From Clostridia bacterium (GTDB lineage: Bacteria > Bacillota > Clostridia > Lachnospirales > Anaerotignaceae), in contig JALFWW010000014.1 in the NCBI GenBank assembly GCA_022786605.1, positions 56,472 through 120,471 of the forward strand: a stretch of DNA of 64,000 nucleotides. Direction: 5' to 3'. Of this stretch, positions 56,001 to 63,661 are shown one piece after another. Position numbers and translations under genes: made by a program. The notes beneath the pieces are model-generated. The model was not told where the DNA came from, searched no databases, and was given only the letters and a program-made list of their open reading frames with translations. Within the stretch, counting starts at the first letter, position 1. Each line of letters begins with the position of its first letter.

Positions 56001-56279
56001 TGTATAAGAACCCATATGGATGCTGTGTCCATTGCCATCAAAGGTACCGCTGAACACAGGCACTGGCGTAAAACTGCCGCCCAAATCCAAATCTGTATCC
56101 AGCACAACCGTCTTTCCTTCAGACCATGTATCCAGTTTACAGTTTTTCACAAATGCTTTCCAATCCTCCGCCGTAGCGATGCGGATTTCTCCTCCATCGG
56201 AGGCGAAAGCACTCAAAGGCAGACCAAAGACCAGCAGTGCTGCCATAAAAAACGCTATGATTCGTTTACTGATTTTCAT
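53088..56279 (-). CDS. Exported membrane-anchored GLUG-repeat/coiled-coil protein
   Basis: A 1063-residue protein; MKISKRIIAFFMAALLVFG follows an AAGGAGG site and begins a signal peptide cut near AFA-SDG. Residues about 30-320 carry GLUG-type repeats (IGGIVGHNSGTIENCVFNG; TGGVAGQNLGSIIRC; VGGIAGRQSGYLHDCENRG). Residues about 320-610 are long coiled coils (DLERLSDAFSGLQDIMDG; LEQLHKSVERLQDAAQAG). Further GLUG repeats follow (VGGIAGYMKLGSIYKC). The C-terminus has a membrane helix (QVAAPIGGCVVLVVGAVIFW) and a basic tail. It overlaps the MMPL gene by 14 nt. It may be the extracellular partner of that exporter, similar in plan to YhgE/Pip-type proteins. Confidence 0.75.
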   Translation of the reverse strand: MKISKRIIAFFMAALLVFGLPLSAFASDGGEIRIATAEDWKAFVKNCKLDTWSEGKTVVLDTDLDLGGSFTPVPVFSGTFDGNGHSIHMGSYTSAASDTGVFRYVSEGAVVKNLTVTGTWEPSGGKSAIGGIVGHNSGTIENCVFNGVVDGKNNIGGIAGINENTGVITGCTVRGEIRGEHYTGGVAGQNLGSIIRCTNESSVNTDGKEIAPTLDDIDVSHINNTENLSVYTDTGGITGFSSGLLQGCKNVGEIGYPHVGYNVGGIAGRQSGYLHDCENRGAVYGRKDVGGIVGQMEPYLILKFGKDDLERLSDAFSGLQDIMDGMLDHTETTLDDVSFRLDNISAMSDEARESTDYLVHRTEDYVDDTITTINDLSVRADRFLGDLEDILGTGEDVADDITDALEQLHKSVERLQDAAQAGQDAIDSANSGLTKLDRAVQNYKNAWKDVNQSIENVIGSMGNWEAMEQALADLQGDITYLKAAGDGVLRAINNTKHDMGDALDSGSDMASDLNSALSRLERSVEKMQDIQDGLSDMVTDMRWAIRDFREGGAPQFAVPDAEYKEQVDNLLDQTGSIFDEVEQMTDEMGDNGDILISDLRAMNDQMRSIMDIMRDIYEKLLDDGEEEEIYEDISEEVTTSTEGVTENCRNYGKVEGDVDTGGICGAIAVEYDFDPEDDLTRQGDTSLNQHFQTKAVLRSSVNYGAVTGKKDYVGGIAGYMKLGSIYKCEAYGTVTSSDGDYIGGIVGSSDSVVRNCDAKVSLSGGSYTGGIAGYGTDIFDCRAMVELTDAEEAAGSIAGKAEGNVKGNYFVDGDWGGVDDISFAGEAEPMAYEDFVAMEGLPERFRSFYLTYMANGAVVDDVAYTYGEKTDSKPIPQVPKQEGTSGKWEELPETVTFDRVIEAVYTQRSSSIASPQTRGETMLSILLAEGSFEDGAEITMEPVTAEEAGSMDSSKFVEGWKVTLPEDGSITHLMRYCMPEGRGLLKLYLVQDGGAVPLDTKKDGQYLCFNADGTQFTFYVERTPIWQVAAPIGGCVVLVVGAVIFWKRERIKNFVQDKRKKEE

Positions 56280-58752
56280 GGGTCTGCCCCTCCTTTCCTT
56301 CTGTTTCTTCCAGATTTTCCTCCGACGATTCCTCTTTAGGTTTCTCTTTTTTGCCTTCCGTATCCACAATGGCATGCACTTCCCCGTGGATCACACCCTG
56401 CACCTTTGCGTCAATGGTACCGGAAACATAACCCCGGATATGCCCGTTGACCCGCATAGAGCCTTCCAGTTCCTGCGTAAGTTCCGGCGGTTTGATGGCA
56501 AACATGGTCCGTTCGATGACTTTGTCCCCCAGCAGCAAAATCTCCGGCAGTACAAACATAACCAGAAAAATGGATAATATGGTACCACGTCCCAGACAAA
56601 TACCGATGGACGCAACGGTAGGATCAGAGGACATGAACCCAATCAAAAGCCCTGCTGCCGCCAGCATGGACCCAGATGTGATAATGGTTGGAAATGCCTG
56701 ATTCAATGCCAGAATGATGGCTTTGCGAGGAGGCATCTGTTTTTTCAGTTCCATGTATCGGTTGGAAATAACAATGGCATAGTCGATGTTTGCCCCCATC
56801 TGTATGGAGCTGACCACCAGATAGCTGAGGAAGAACAGATTGCTGTTCATCAAATAAGGGAAAGAGAAGTTGATCCATACACTTCCCTGAATCACCAGTA
56901 TCAGCAAAATAGGCAGCCCAACAGACTGGAATGTAAAGAGCAGTACCAGAATGACAAATACAATGGAAAGGATACTGATCATCACATTATCCCGGCTGAA
57001 AGAGCTGGACAGGTCGAAGTCACTGGTGCTGTTGCCCACCAGCAGATATTCGTCATAATATCTTCCCACATCTTCCCGGAGCACATCCAGAAAGGCGAAG
57101 GTTTCTTCTCCTTCTTCCGGCAGATTCAAATCCAGTACCAGACGGGAGTAATTTTCCCCTTGCAGCTGTTTTCTGGCATCGTCGATTTTTTCATACGCGT
57201 CGTCCAGATCCCGCTGCATTTCATCATCCAGTTCCACATACCCTTTGTCCGCTTCATCATGAACAAATAGGAACATATCAATGAGGGGCACTTCATAATT
57301 ATCCAGATTGCCGATGACATGACCATATTCTTCCTGTTTGATGCCATAAGCCCCATACAGGAGTTTTGCCACTTCCACATCTAAGTCCATCATTTCCGCG
57401 AACTTTCTGGGTGTCAAAGCGTCTGCCAGCATGTAGTCATCTTCTGCCTCCGCATTGGCAATGCCCAAAGCCGAATTGACTTCGGGATGCTTCTCTATAT
57501 CTGCCAGCAATGCCCGCTCGCTGTCATAATCTCCCTTAGGGATGACGATTGCCAAAGTATTCTGTCCTCCAAAGGTTTCTTTGATTTTATTATCTGCGAT
57601 GGTGTTCTCACTTTTCTGAAAAGAAGTGATCTGTGTATACCCATAAGCATAGGGGCACATGGAAGAAAACTTAAAGGCCACTACCAGCAATATCAGAAAA
57701 ATGGGCGGTACCATATACTGCATTTTGATAACGATACGCCCCAACCCATCAATACTTGGCACAAAGTTTTTATGATGTGTCTTGTCAATGCCTTTACTGA
57801 AAATCATCAGCAGCCCCGGCATCAATGTAAATACAGACAGCAGACTGCAAAAGATGGCTTTGATGAGCACACGCCCCATATCGAAACCAATGCCAAACTG
57901 CATGAACATCAGCGCACCCAGACCGGAAATGGTGGTCAAACTGCTGGCTGAAATTTCTGGAATGGCTTTGCTCAAAGCTGTGATGGTCGCTTCTCTTGGC
58001 TCCATGTGTGTCCGTTCCTCGCTGTAGCGATGGCAAAGGATAATGGCGTAGTCAATGGCAAGAGCCAATTGGAGCACCACTGTTACGGAATTTGATATAA
58101 AAGAAATCTCTCCAAAAAAGAAGTTGGTTCCCATATTCAACACCGCCGCCGCGATAAATGTCATCAGCAGCACCGGGATTTCCATATAAGTCTTGGATGT
58201 AAGCAGCAATACACTGACAATGATGACTGCCGCCACCACCATGATCATTTTCATTTCTTCCGCCAGCAAATCGGAGCGGTTATTGCCTACTTCCGTAGAA
58301 ACATACAGATCATAAGGCGCAAGTTCCTCTTTCAGCTCATTCAGCGCCGTCAGTGAAATTTCATCATCCACTTCGCCGTCAAAAGTCACATCGTACAGTG
58401 CCGCCGCACCTCGATAATGGTCTTCCGTTTCATCAAAGGCTACTTCCGTAATCCCTTCTATTGTTTCCAGCTGCTCCGATAGGGTCAGCGCCTGGTCGTA
58501 TGTAATGTTATTGACCATGACTCTGGCTGTGGCAAATGTGGTAAATTCCTCATCCATCAAGTCCAGCCCACGTCTGGTTTCTGTTTCCTCCGGCAAATAA
58601 GAAGTCAGGTCATCATTGACCGATACCCATCCACTGGCAAATATAGAAAAGAGCATTGCCGCTCCATATAACAGAAAAAATAAATTCCGTTTATCTACAA
58701 TCAGCGTCGCCAGTTTTTCCCAAAAGGAACGCTCGTCTTTTTCTTTTTTCAT
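56266..58752 (-). CDS. MMPL-family (RND) exporter with bactofilin-like C-terminal tail
   Basis: An 828-residue membrane protein with about 12 helices in two RND halves. Outer loops after helices 1 and 7 hold large domains. The start MKKEKDERSFWEKLA follows AGGTG. Motifs are LQLALAIDYAIILCHRYSEER and SIQMGANIDYAIVISNRYME, the paired Asp-Tyr helices of MMPL proteins. After the last helix, residues about 770-800 (LEGSMRVNGHIRGYVSGTID) have the G-x-I/V-x-G pattern of bactofilins (polymer-forming beta-helix). The tail then becomes Glu/Lys-rich. It probably exports lipids or a cell-surface product. Confidence 0.85.
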   Translation of the reverse strand: MKKEKDERSFWEKLATLIVDKRNLFFLLYGAAMLFSIFASGWVSVNDDLTSYLPEETETRRGLDLMDEEFTTFATARVMVNNITYDQALTLSEQLETIEGITEVAFDETEDHYRGAAALYDVTFDGEVDDEISLTALNELKEELAPYDLYVSTEVGNNRSDLLAEEMKMIMVVAAVIIVSVLLLTSKTYMEIPVLLMTFIAAAVLNMGTNFFFGEISFISNSVTVVLQLALAIDYAIILCHRYSEERTHMEPREATITALSKAIPEISASSLTTISGLGALMFMQFGIGFDMGRVLIKAIFCSLLSVFTLMPGLLMIFSKGIDKTHHKNFVPSIDGLGRIVIKMQYMVPPIFLILLVVAFKFSSMCPYAYGYTQITSFQKSENTIADNKIKETFGGQNTLAIVIPKGDYDSERALLADIEKHPEVNSALGIANAEAEDDYMLADALTPRKFAEMMDLDVEVAKLLYGAYGIKQEEYGHVIGNLDNYEVPLIDMFLFVHDEADKGYVELDDEMQRDLDDAYEKIDDARKQLQGENYSRLVLDLNLPEEGEETFAFLDVLREDVGRYYDEYLLVGNSTSDFDLSSSFSRDNVMISILSIVFVILVLLFTFQSVGLPILLILVIQGSVWINFSFPYLMNSNLFFLSYLVVSSIQMGANIDYAIVISNRYMELKKQMPPRKAIILALNQAFPTIITSGSMLAAAGLLIGFMSSDPTVASIGICLGRGTILSIFLVMFVLPEILLLGDKVIERTMFAIKPPELTQELEGSMRVNGHIRGYVSGTIDAKVQGVIHGEVHAIVDTEGKKEKPKEESSEENLEETEGKEGQTHENQ

Positions 58753-58899
58753 GGTTTCACCTGTTTCTCTCCGCTGCGCCACTTTTATTACCCGCAGCAC
58801 GTACTTTCCTGATTTTATCTATAAAGAAAATATAATGGCTACGCCGGAAAAATACCATAGACAATGTGATGTATTTTGTATAAAAAACACACTGCAAAG

Positions 58900-58966
58900 A
58901 AAACTTGGCAAAAGTATTGACAAGTAAACTTGGCAATGCTATGCTGAAAATACCAAGTAAACTTGG
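58900..58966 (+). promoter_or_regulatory. Promoter with three AAACTTGGCAA operator repeats
   Basis: TTGACA (58917-58922) and TATGCT (58940-58945), 17 bp apart, precede the small-membrane-protein operon. AAACTTGGCAA occurs near 58901, 58926 and 58959. The third lies in the near-perfect palindrome CCAAGTAAACTTGG (58953-58966). The second fills the promoter spacer. They are likely binding sites for the XRE regulator at 60354 and may also affect the divergent MMPL gene. Confidence 0.8.
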
Positions 58967-59024
58967 CAAAGAAAACACTTTTAAATATCGCGGGGAATTT
59001 TATGAAAAAGGAGGGGCACTGTTT

Positions 59025-59342
59025 ATGGACAAAAATGAAATCTTACGACGCAGTCAAGAAGAAAACCAATACGGGGATGAACGGGAAAAACAGATCAAAG
59101 CAAAAAGCAAATCCATTGGGCAAGACATGATTGTTTGGAGTTTGATTATTCTGACAATTTTTAATGCGATAAAAGGGTTTCCTGTAAAACATTTTATCGC
59201 AATTCTCTGGGCGGGCACAGCCGCAGAGTATTATTATCTTTTCTGGAAAAATCGCAAAAAAAAGGATCTCTTCTGTGGTTTGCTTGCCACTTCCACTTCT
59301 CTGGGCAATCTCCTTTTGCTATATTTGGAGGTATTTCAATGA
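59025..59342 (+). CDS. Small membrane protein, DUF6442-like, paralogue 1
   Basis: A 105-residue protein beginning MDKNEILRRSQEENQYGDERE after AAGGAGG. An N-terminal cytoplasmic charged segment (DEREKQIKAKSKS) precedes three hydrophobic helices (MIVWSLIILTIFNA; HFIAILWAGTAAEYYYLF; LLATSTSLGNLLLLYL). It overlaps the next gene by ATGA. It is the first of four paralogues that all start M(D/N)K-EIL-RS. The function is unknown. A longer reading frame at 58905 contains the promoter and is rejected. Confidence 0.82.
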   Translation: MDKNEILRRSQEENQYGDEREKQIKAKSKSIGQDMIVWSLIILTIFNAIKGFPVKHFIAILWAGTAAEYYYLFWKNRKKKDLFCGLLATSTSLGNLLLLYLEVFQ

Positions 59343-59650
59343 ATAAAGAAGAAATTTTAAAACGCAGCCAAACAGAAAATATTCTAGGGGATGAACGAGA
59401 AAAACAAATTCGATTAGAAAGCGACACCTTTAGCCTGATTTTCATGCTGGCTGTCACACTGATTCTGACAACTGTCAATTATGTAAAAGGTCTGTCAGCT
59501 GATGGATTTCTGGCGATATTCTGGGCAAGCATCGTGGGAAGATACTGCCTTCTCTTTTATCGGCATCGCAAAGCCTACCATGGCATCATGGCTTTGGCTG
59601 CCGCCATACTTTGTATCGCAAACATTGCAGAATATTTAGGAGGAATCTAA
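59339..59650 (+). CDS. Small membrane protein, DUF6442-like, paralogue 2
   Basis: A 103-residue paralogue (MNKEEILKRSQTENILGDER) coupled to the previous gene by ATGA. Same plan: charged head with GDEREKQIRLES, then helices FSLIFMLAVTLILTTVN, FLAIFWASIVGRYCLLFY, and IMALAAAILCIANIAEYL. It is the paralogue closest in sequence to the first one, including the INK-like GDEREKQI motif. Confidence 0.82.
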   Translation: MNKEEILKRSQTENILGDEREKQIRLESDTFSLIFMLAVTLILTTVNYVKGLSADGFLAIFWASIVGRYCLLFYRHRKAYHGIMALAAAILCIANIAEYLGGI

Positions 59651-59992
59651 ATGGATAAAAATGAAATTCTCGCCCGTAGCCGCGCGGAAAACGCCGCCGG
59701 TGATGAACGGGAACAAAACCTTGTGCAAAAAAGCAGAATCTTTGGTTTCCGCAGTTTCTGGCTGTCCTACATTTTGATTTATTGGATTTTCCAAATTACG
59801 AAACAGGATTTTAATAGTGAGTTTTTCTCGGCTTTCATTTTCTGCTGGCTTCTGGGGCATAGTACTGTCTTTCTCACCCAAGGCTATTATCTGAAAAAGA
59901 AGCTGTATCTGGTACTGGGAATTTCCGGCTGCCTTATGAGCGTATTGGGAACCATCTTCATCCGTCCCATGCTGCAAATTTTCGTTGCCTAG
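59651..59992 (+). CDS. Small membrane protein, DUF6442-like, paralogue 3
   Basis: A 113-residue paralogue (MDKNEILARSRAENAAGDER) starting on the base after the previous stop codon. Three hydrophobic helices follow a charged head (DEREQNLVQKSRIFG). It is more diverged in the membrane part (FFSAFIFCWLLGHSTVFL; LVLGISGCLMSVLGTIFI). Confidence 0.8.
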   Translation: MDKNEILARSRAENAAGDEREQNLVQKSRIFGFRSFWLSYILIYWIFQITKQDFNSEFFSAFIFCWLLGHSTVFLTQGYYLKKKLYLVLGISGCLMSVLGTIFIRPMLQIFVA

Positions 59993-60007
59993 AAAGGAGA
60001 TCGTCCC

Positions 60008-60352
60008 ATGGATAAAAAAGAAATCTTACGCCGCAGTCAAAAAGAAAACTACATCTTTGATGAATTTTCCTATTATGTGGACAAAAAAGCCTATGCCAAT
60101 GCCTACCTTGCCATTCTCATTTACAGTGGCATTGCCGCATTGGTCTTTTTCCTCCAATTTCATTTCACAGGCAAAGCTTACAGCGATTACCGCGCATTTC
60201 TATTCTGTTTTGCCATTACCTTTTGCGGTCGTTCTTTCCAGCATTTCCGCAGCCACAGAAAAGTGAAAGACATCCTCTTTGTGCTGATTGCGCTTTGTAT
60301 TGCCATCATCACATTTGTCAATATCTTAAATCATGGAATGGAGATCATTTGA
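60008..60352 (+). CDS. Small membrane protein, DUF6442-like, paralogue 4
   Basis: A 114-residue paralogue (MDKKEILRRSQKENYIFDEF) with AAAGGAG upstream. The charged head lacks the DEREKQ motif and reads DEFSYYVDKKAYANAYLA. Helices are AILIYSGIAALVFFLQF, FLFCFAITFCGR and FVLIALCIAIITFVNIL. It is followed by the XRE gene. The heads are conserved while the helices vary, which suggests a shared cytoplasmic partner. Confidence 0.8.
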   Translation: MDKKEILRRSQKENYIFDEFSYYVDKKAYANAYLAILIYSGIAALVFFLQFHFTGKAYSDYRAFLFCFAITFCGRSFQHFRSHRKVKDILFVLIALCIAIITFVNILNHGMEII

Positions 60353-60353
60353 T

Positions 60354-60581
60354 ATGCCAAAAGAAAAAGAACCCAAAAATGAACTCATCCTTCGCAACCG
60401 CTTAAAAGAAACCCGCGCGGAGCAGAACTTATCTCAAAGCCAGCTGGCGGAAATGGTAGGTGTTTCCCGAAACACCATCAGTTCCATCGAAACAGGGCAG
60501 TTTAACCCTACGGCAAAACTGGCTTTAATCCTCTGCATTGCACTGGACAAAAAATTCGAAGACTTGTTTTATTTCGACTAA
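60354..60581 (+). CDS. XRE-family helix-turn-helix regulator
   Basis: A 75-residue single-domain regulator. The start MPKEKEPKNELILRNRLKET has GGAGATC upstream. The helix-turn-helix is NLSQSQLAEMVGVSRNTISS, followed by IETGQFNPTAKLALILCIALD and the common C-terminal EDLFYF. Last gene of the five-gene unit, so it probably represses the AAACTTGGCAA-controlled promoter upstream. Confidence 0.9.
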   Translation: MPKEKEPKNELILRNRLKETRAEQNLSQSQLAEMVGVSRNTISSIETGQFNPTAKLALILCIALDKKFEDLFYFD

Positions 60582-60582
60582 A

Positions 60583-60623
60583 AAACTGTCAGTTCCATCT
60601 TGTCTGGAATCTGACAGTTTTTC
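60583..60623 (+). terminator. Terminator after the XRE gene
   Basis: AAACTGTCAG...CTGACAGTTTTT with inner TCCA/TGGA pairing; T run on the plus strand. It may also act on the minus strand. Confidence 0.85.
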
Positions 60624-60690
60624 TATGTTTATCTATTGATACTTATCCACATCATGTTTTTGATTTCATACATGTTATCCACAGATTCTT

Positions 60691-61662
60691 TTATTTTCCC
60701 TCTGCTTTTCCACTTGTTCCACAGTTTTCAGCCTGTTTCCCATATAAAACCTGCCATCGAGGCTCCTCTTTCAAAAAGCCATATGTTTCCTCGTCGGCAA
60801 AAGACTGTAAAAGTTGTTTTTTCATATTTTCCAACAGCTCTGGCTGCATTTCTTGGAATGTCATGTGCTCATATAACCATGCCTGCCGAAAACCGCCTAT
60901 TCCTGCCACACTGGCAAGCACCTTTTCCATGGTGTCCAGCGCCAGTTCTCGGTTTTGTTCCAACACCGCCAAATCCAATAGGGGTACTGCCTCATAAAAT
61001 TTCCCCATTTCAAAGCACCTTGCCAATTCTCCCTGTTTTTCCGCCAGCTTTCGTGCCTGTTCCCTGTCATTTTCTTTCCGCGCTAACTGATACATGCCAT
61101 GAAGGATGGCACTGATCCGCTGATAGTCTGCAAAAAGCAATTCTTCATATGCTTTGTATGCCTCTTTGATTCTTCCTGTTTCTCCATAAATCTGTGCTTG
61201 CATCCGCTTCCGTTCTGGATTTTGTATGGAGAAATACCGCAAATACATTTCCGCTTCTTCATATTCACCTTTTCGTCTGTAATATCCCACCAATCCACTG
61301 GCAGCCCGCATACGAACACTTTCCTCTGAACTCTCCAGCAGACGCTGATATAAAGAACAGATTTCCTTCTCCTTCTTTTCTGCCTCTGGCACCTCATGGG
61401 TAATAGCGTATGCTTCAAAACATGCCGCCATATTCAACACCAATTCCTCACAGTTGGGATACTGTTCCATTTGCTTTTTCGCCCATTCAAAAACTTCTCC
61501 GTAACTGGTTTCTTCCAACATTTTCTGCGTCTTTTCCATGAGTTCCTTGATTTCTTTGGGCGTCAGATTTTCCCGATAAGACAAAAGGGTATCTGTGGAA
61601 ATCTCCAGCAATCTGGCAATGGGCGCCAACAGGGCGATATCAGGACAAGTGACCTCGGTATC
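60691..61662 (-). pseudogene. XRE/TPR regulator, truncated at its N-terminus by a mobile element
   Basis: The frame reads ...DTEVTCPDIALLAPIARLLEISTDTLLSY, the second half of an XRE domain (after the usual ...SKWE) followed by a TPR-rich domain of about 290 residues (YGEVFEWAKKQMEQYPNCEELVL; EEAEMYLRYFSIQNPERKRMQAQIYGETGRI). The first half of the helix-turn-helix is absent. Upstream in the same frame the DNA turns into the end of the serine recombinase element, with a stop codon at 61669. The break lies around 61660-61665, so the host gene was cut by insertion. A TTG at 61629 could still start a truncated protein. The missing part should lie beyond the other end of the element. Confidence 0.8.
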
Positions 61663-61687
61663 ACATAGTTAAAGATATTGGTATCAT

Positions 61688-63310
61688 TCAATCAATTTTG
61701 CCGATAAAGCGGTAGAAGATTTCTACCTCCTGTTCCCGGCTTCCGTCCTCACCTTTGACCGCTTCATGGACAACGATTTTTTTAATCAGCGTATTCAAAA
61801 GTTCGGCGGTCAGTTCTGTTGGATTGACGCACTCTTTCATCAAGGCAATCCATTTTTCTGCGTCTGCGGCGTTCTGGCTTTCAGTGGCGATAGCGGATTG
61901 AAGCTGTTCAATCTTTGTGTCCAGTTCAGCCTGTTCGCTCTGGTACTTCCCGGACAGCATAGAGAAGTTGTATTCCGTGATACGCCCCGCCGCCCAGTCC
62001 TCATACATCCGGGCAAACAGGGTATCAACTTCGGATTTCCGCTTCTCTGCCTTTTTCAGTTCGGCGGCCTGTTTCTTTCTTGCGGCGGCCTGTCCCTTGT
62101 CATTGGCGTTTAACAGCCGCTTCAAGAGCCGTTCTTCATCATGCTGTACCAGCCCCGACCAGTATTGCAGACGGGAGAGGACATAGGCGTAAAGCACATC
62201 ATAGCGGATATAGTGCATGGAGCATTGGCGTGTGCCCTGTCCGTACTTGCTACAATGATAATGGCCGTAAGGCTTGCTGTTCTGCCTGTTCTCCCCATAG
62301 GACAGCGACCAGCCGCAATCCGCACATTTTACCAATCCGGAAAAAATCTGTGTTGTACCATCCTTGCACTTCCTACGGCGGTTTGCTATCTGCTCCTGTA
62401 CCTGCCGGAAAACCTGCTCGCTGATAATCGGCTCCTGCGTGTTCTCCACCCGCACCCATTCGCTTTGGGGCTTGCGTATCCTCCGCTTGTTCTTAAAGGA
62501 AATATTGGTCTCCCGGTAGTGGATGGTATGGCCGATGTAGGTTTCATCTTTCATAATGCTTTTGACCTGCGCTATCGTCCATGCGTAGCCTTTTTCCTCT
62601 GGTGCGCCAGCATAGATATTGGCGAAAGTCCCGTCACGCTGGAAGTTGATAAATCCCGGCGTCGGTACTTTTTCCGCAATCAATATCCTTGTAATGCTGG
62701 CCGCCCCTTTGCCGTGAATAGCAAGGTCAAAAATCTTCTCCACGATCCAGCGGGTTTCCTCGTCGATTATCAGCTTGTTCTTGATTTCCGGGTGCTTCTT
62801 GTACCCGAGGGGAGCATAGGCGCTGATACGCTGTCCGGCGGCAAACTTTGCCTTGAAAGCAGTTTTTACCTTGCGGCTGGTGTCCTTTGCGAACCATTCG
62901 TTGAACAGGTTTTTGAATGGCACAAAATCGGACAGTCCCTTTTCTGTGTCCTCATTCTCCGCAACGGCGATGTACCGCACCCGTTTTTCCGGGAACAGAA
63001 ATTCCAGATAGTAGTCCATCATCACATGCTCCCGCCCGAAACGGGACAGGTCTTTGGTGACAATGCAGTTTACTTTTCCGGCTTCCACATCGTCCATCAT
63101 GCGCTGGAAACTCGGACGCTCGAAGTTTGTCCCACTCCACCCATCGTCCACATATTCCCCGACCACATGAAGCCCCTGCTCCCTTGCGTACTGTTGCAGG
63201 ATTGTCCGCTGCGTTTCAATGCTTACGCTGTCACCATAGCTTTCATCGTCACGGCTTAACCGCATATAAAGAGCCGTGTTGTAAATGGTAGTATTGTAAG
63301 GTTGTTTCAC
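61688..63310 (-). CDS. Large serine recombinase (TnpX-like)
   Basis: A 540-residue recombinase that excises and inserts the element. The start is GTG (MKQPYNTTIYNTALYMRLSR) after AAGGAGG; a longer frame upstream lacks a site. The catalytic domain shows LYMRLSRDDES with the nucleophile Ser, VDDGWSGTNFERPSFQRM, and DLSRFGREHVMMDYY. It continues with the recombinase domain (APLGYKKHPEIKNKLIID) and the zinc ribbon (CADCGWSLSYG...YHCSKYGQGTRQCSMHYIRY). A coiled-coil C-terminus follows. It ends 20-25 nt from the element's end. Confidence 0.93.
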   Translation of the reverse strand: MKQPYNTTIYNTALYMRLSRDDESYGDSVSIETQRTILQQYAREQGLHVVGEYVDDGWSGTNFERPSFQRMMDDVEAGKVNCIVTKDLSRFGREHVMMDYYLEFLFPEKRVRYIAVAENEDTEKGLSDFVPFKNLFNEWFAKDTSRKVKTAFKAKFAAGQRISAYAPLGYKKHPEIKNKLIIDEETRWIVEKIFDLAIHGKGAASITRILIAEKVPTPGFINFQRDGTFANIYAGAPEEKGYAWTIAQVKSIMKDETYIGHTIHYRETNISFKNKRRIRKPQSEWVRVENTQEPIISEQVFRQVQEQIANRRRKCKDGTTQIFSGLVKCADCGWSLSYGENRQNSKPYGHYHCSKYGQGTRQCSMHYIRYDVLYAYVLSRLQYWSGLVQHDEERLLKRLLNANDKGQAAARKKQAAELKKAEKRKSEVDTLFARMYEDWAAGRITEYNFSMLSGKYQSEQAELDTKIEQLQSAIATESQNAADAEKWIALMKECVNPTELTAELLNTLIKKIVVHEAVKGEDGSREQEVEIFYRFIGKID

Positions 63311-63338
63311 CGTAAAAATCCTCCTTCTAAAGAAACAA

Positions 63339-63397
63339 CCCACGCTTACAATACTTTTGCTCTATGGCAATTATATCATAAGCGTGGGCGTGTATCA
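63339..63397 (-). promoter_or_regulatory. Promoter of the recombinase gene with 10-bp inverted repeat
   Basis: TTGATA (63392-63397) and TATAAT (63369-63374), 17 bp apart on the minus strand. CCCACGCTTA (63339-63348) and TAAGCGTGGG (63378-63387) form a perfect inverted repeat around the -10 box, a possible operator pair. Confidence 0.78.
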
Positions 63398-63405
63398 ACG
63401 ATGGG

Positions 63406-63603
63406 TCACGAAGAAGCTGCCCTTGCCGCCGTGTGCCGGACGACATCCACAATCAGATCGCCAATCGGACGACCGCCAGCGGCAAAATGTTCGGAGATTT
63501 TGATACGGTTTTTCCCACATACAAAATACTGTGTGCCGTTCTCGTCAGTAATGACCTGCCCGGTGTGTATTGTATCAATAATGTCGCTTTCGCTTTTTAC
63601 CAT
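63406..63603 (-). CDS. TnpW-like transposon protein
   Basis: A 65-residue protein (MVKSESDIIDTIHTGQVITD) with GGAGGACAC upstream. The core QYFVCGKNRIKISEHFAAGG-RPIGDLIVDVV matches my recollection of the TnpW family in Tn4451-like elements. It lies between the recombinase and the relaxase-type gene. Function unknown, possibly regulation of excision. Confidence 0.7.
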   Translation of the reverse strand: MVKSESDIIDTIHTGQVITDENGTQYFVCGKNRIKISEHFAAGGRPIGDLIVDVVRHTAARAASS

Positions 63604-63661
63604 CCAGTGTCCTCCGTATGATTATTTTTCATCATGCAGCTTGAATTTCTGTTCATAGCGT

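Noticed and set aside
58905..59024. N-terminal extension of the first small membrane protein
   Set aside because: The extension contains the promoter and operator repeats; the ATG at 59025 has a strong binding site and matches the start of its three paralogues.
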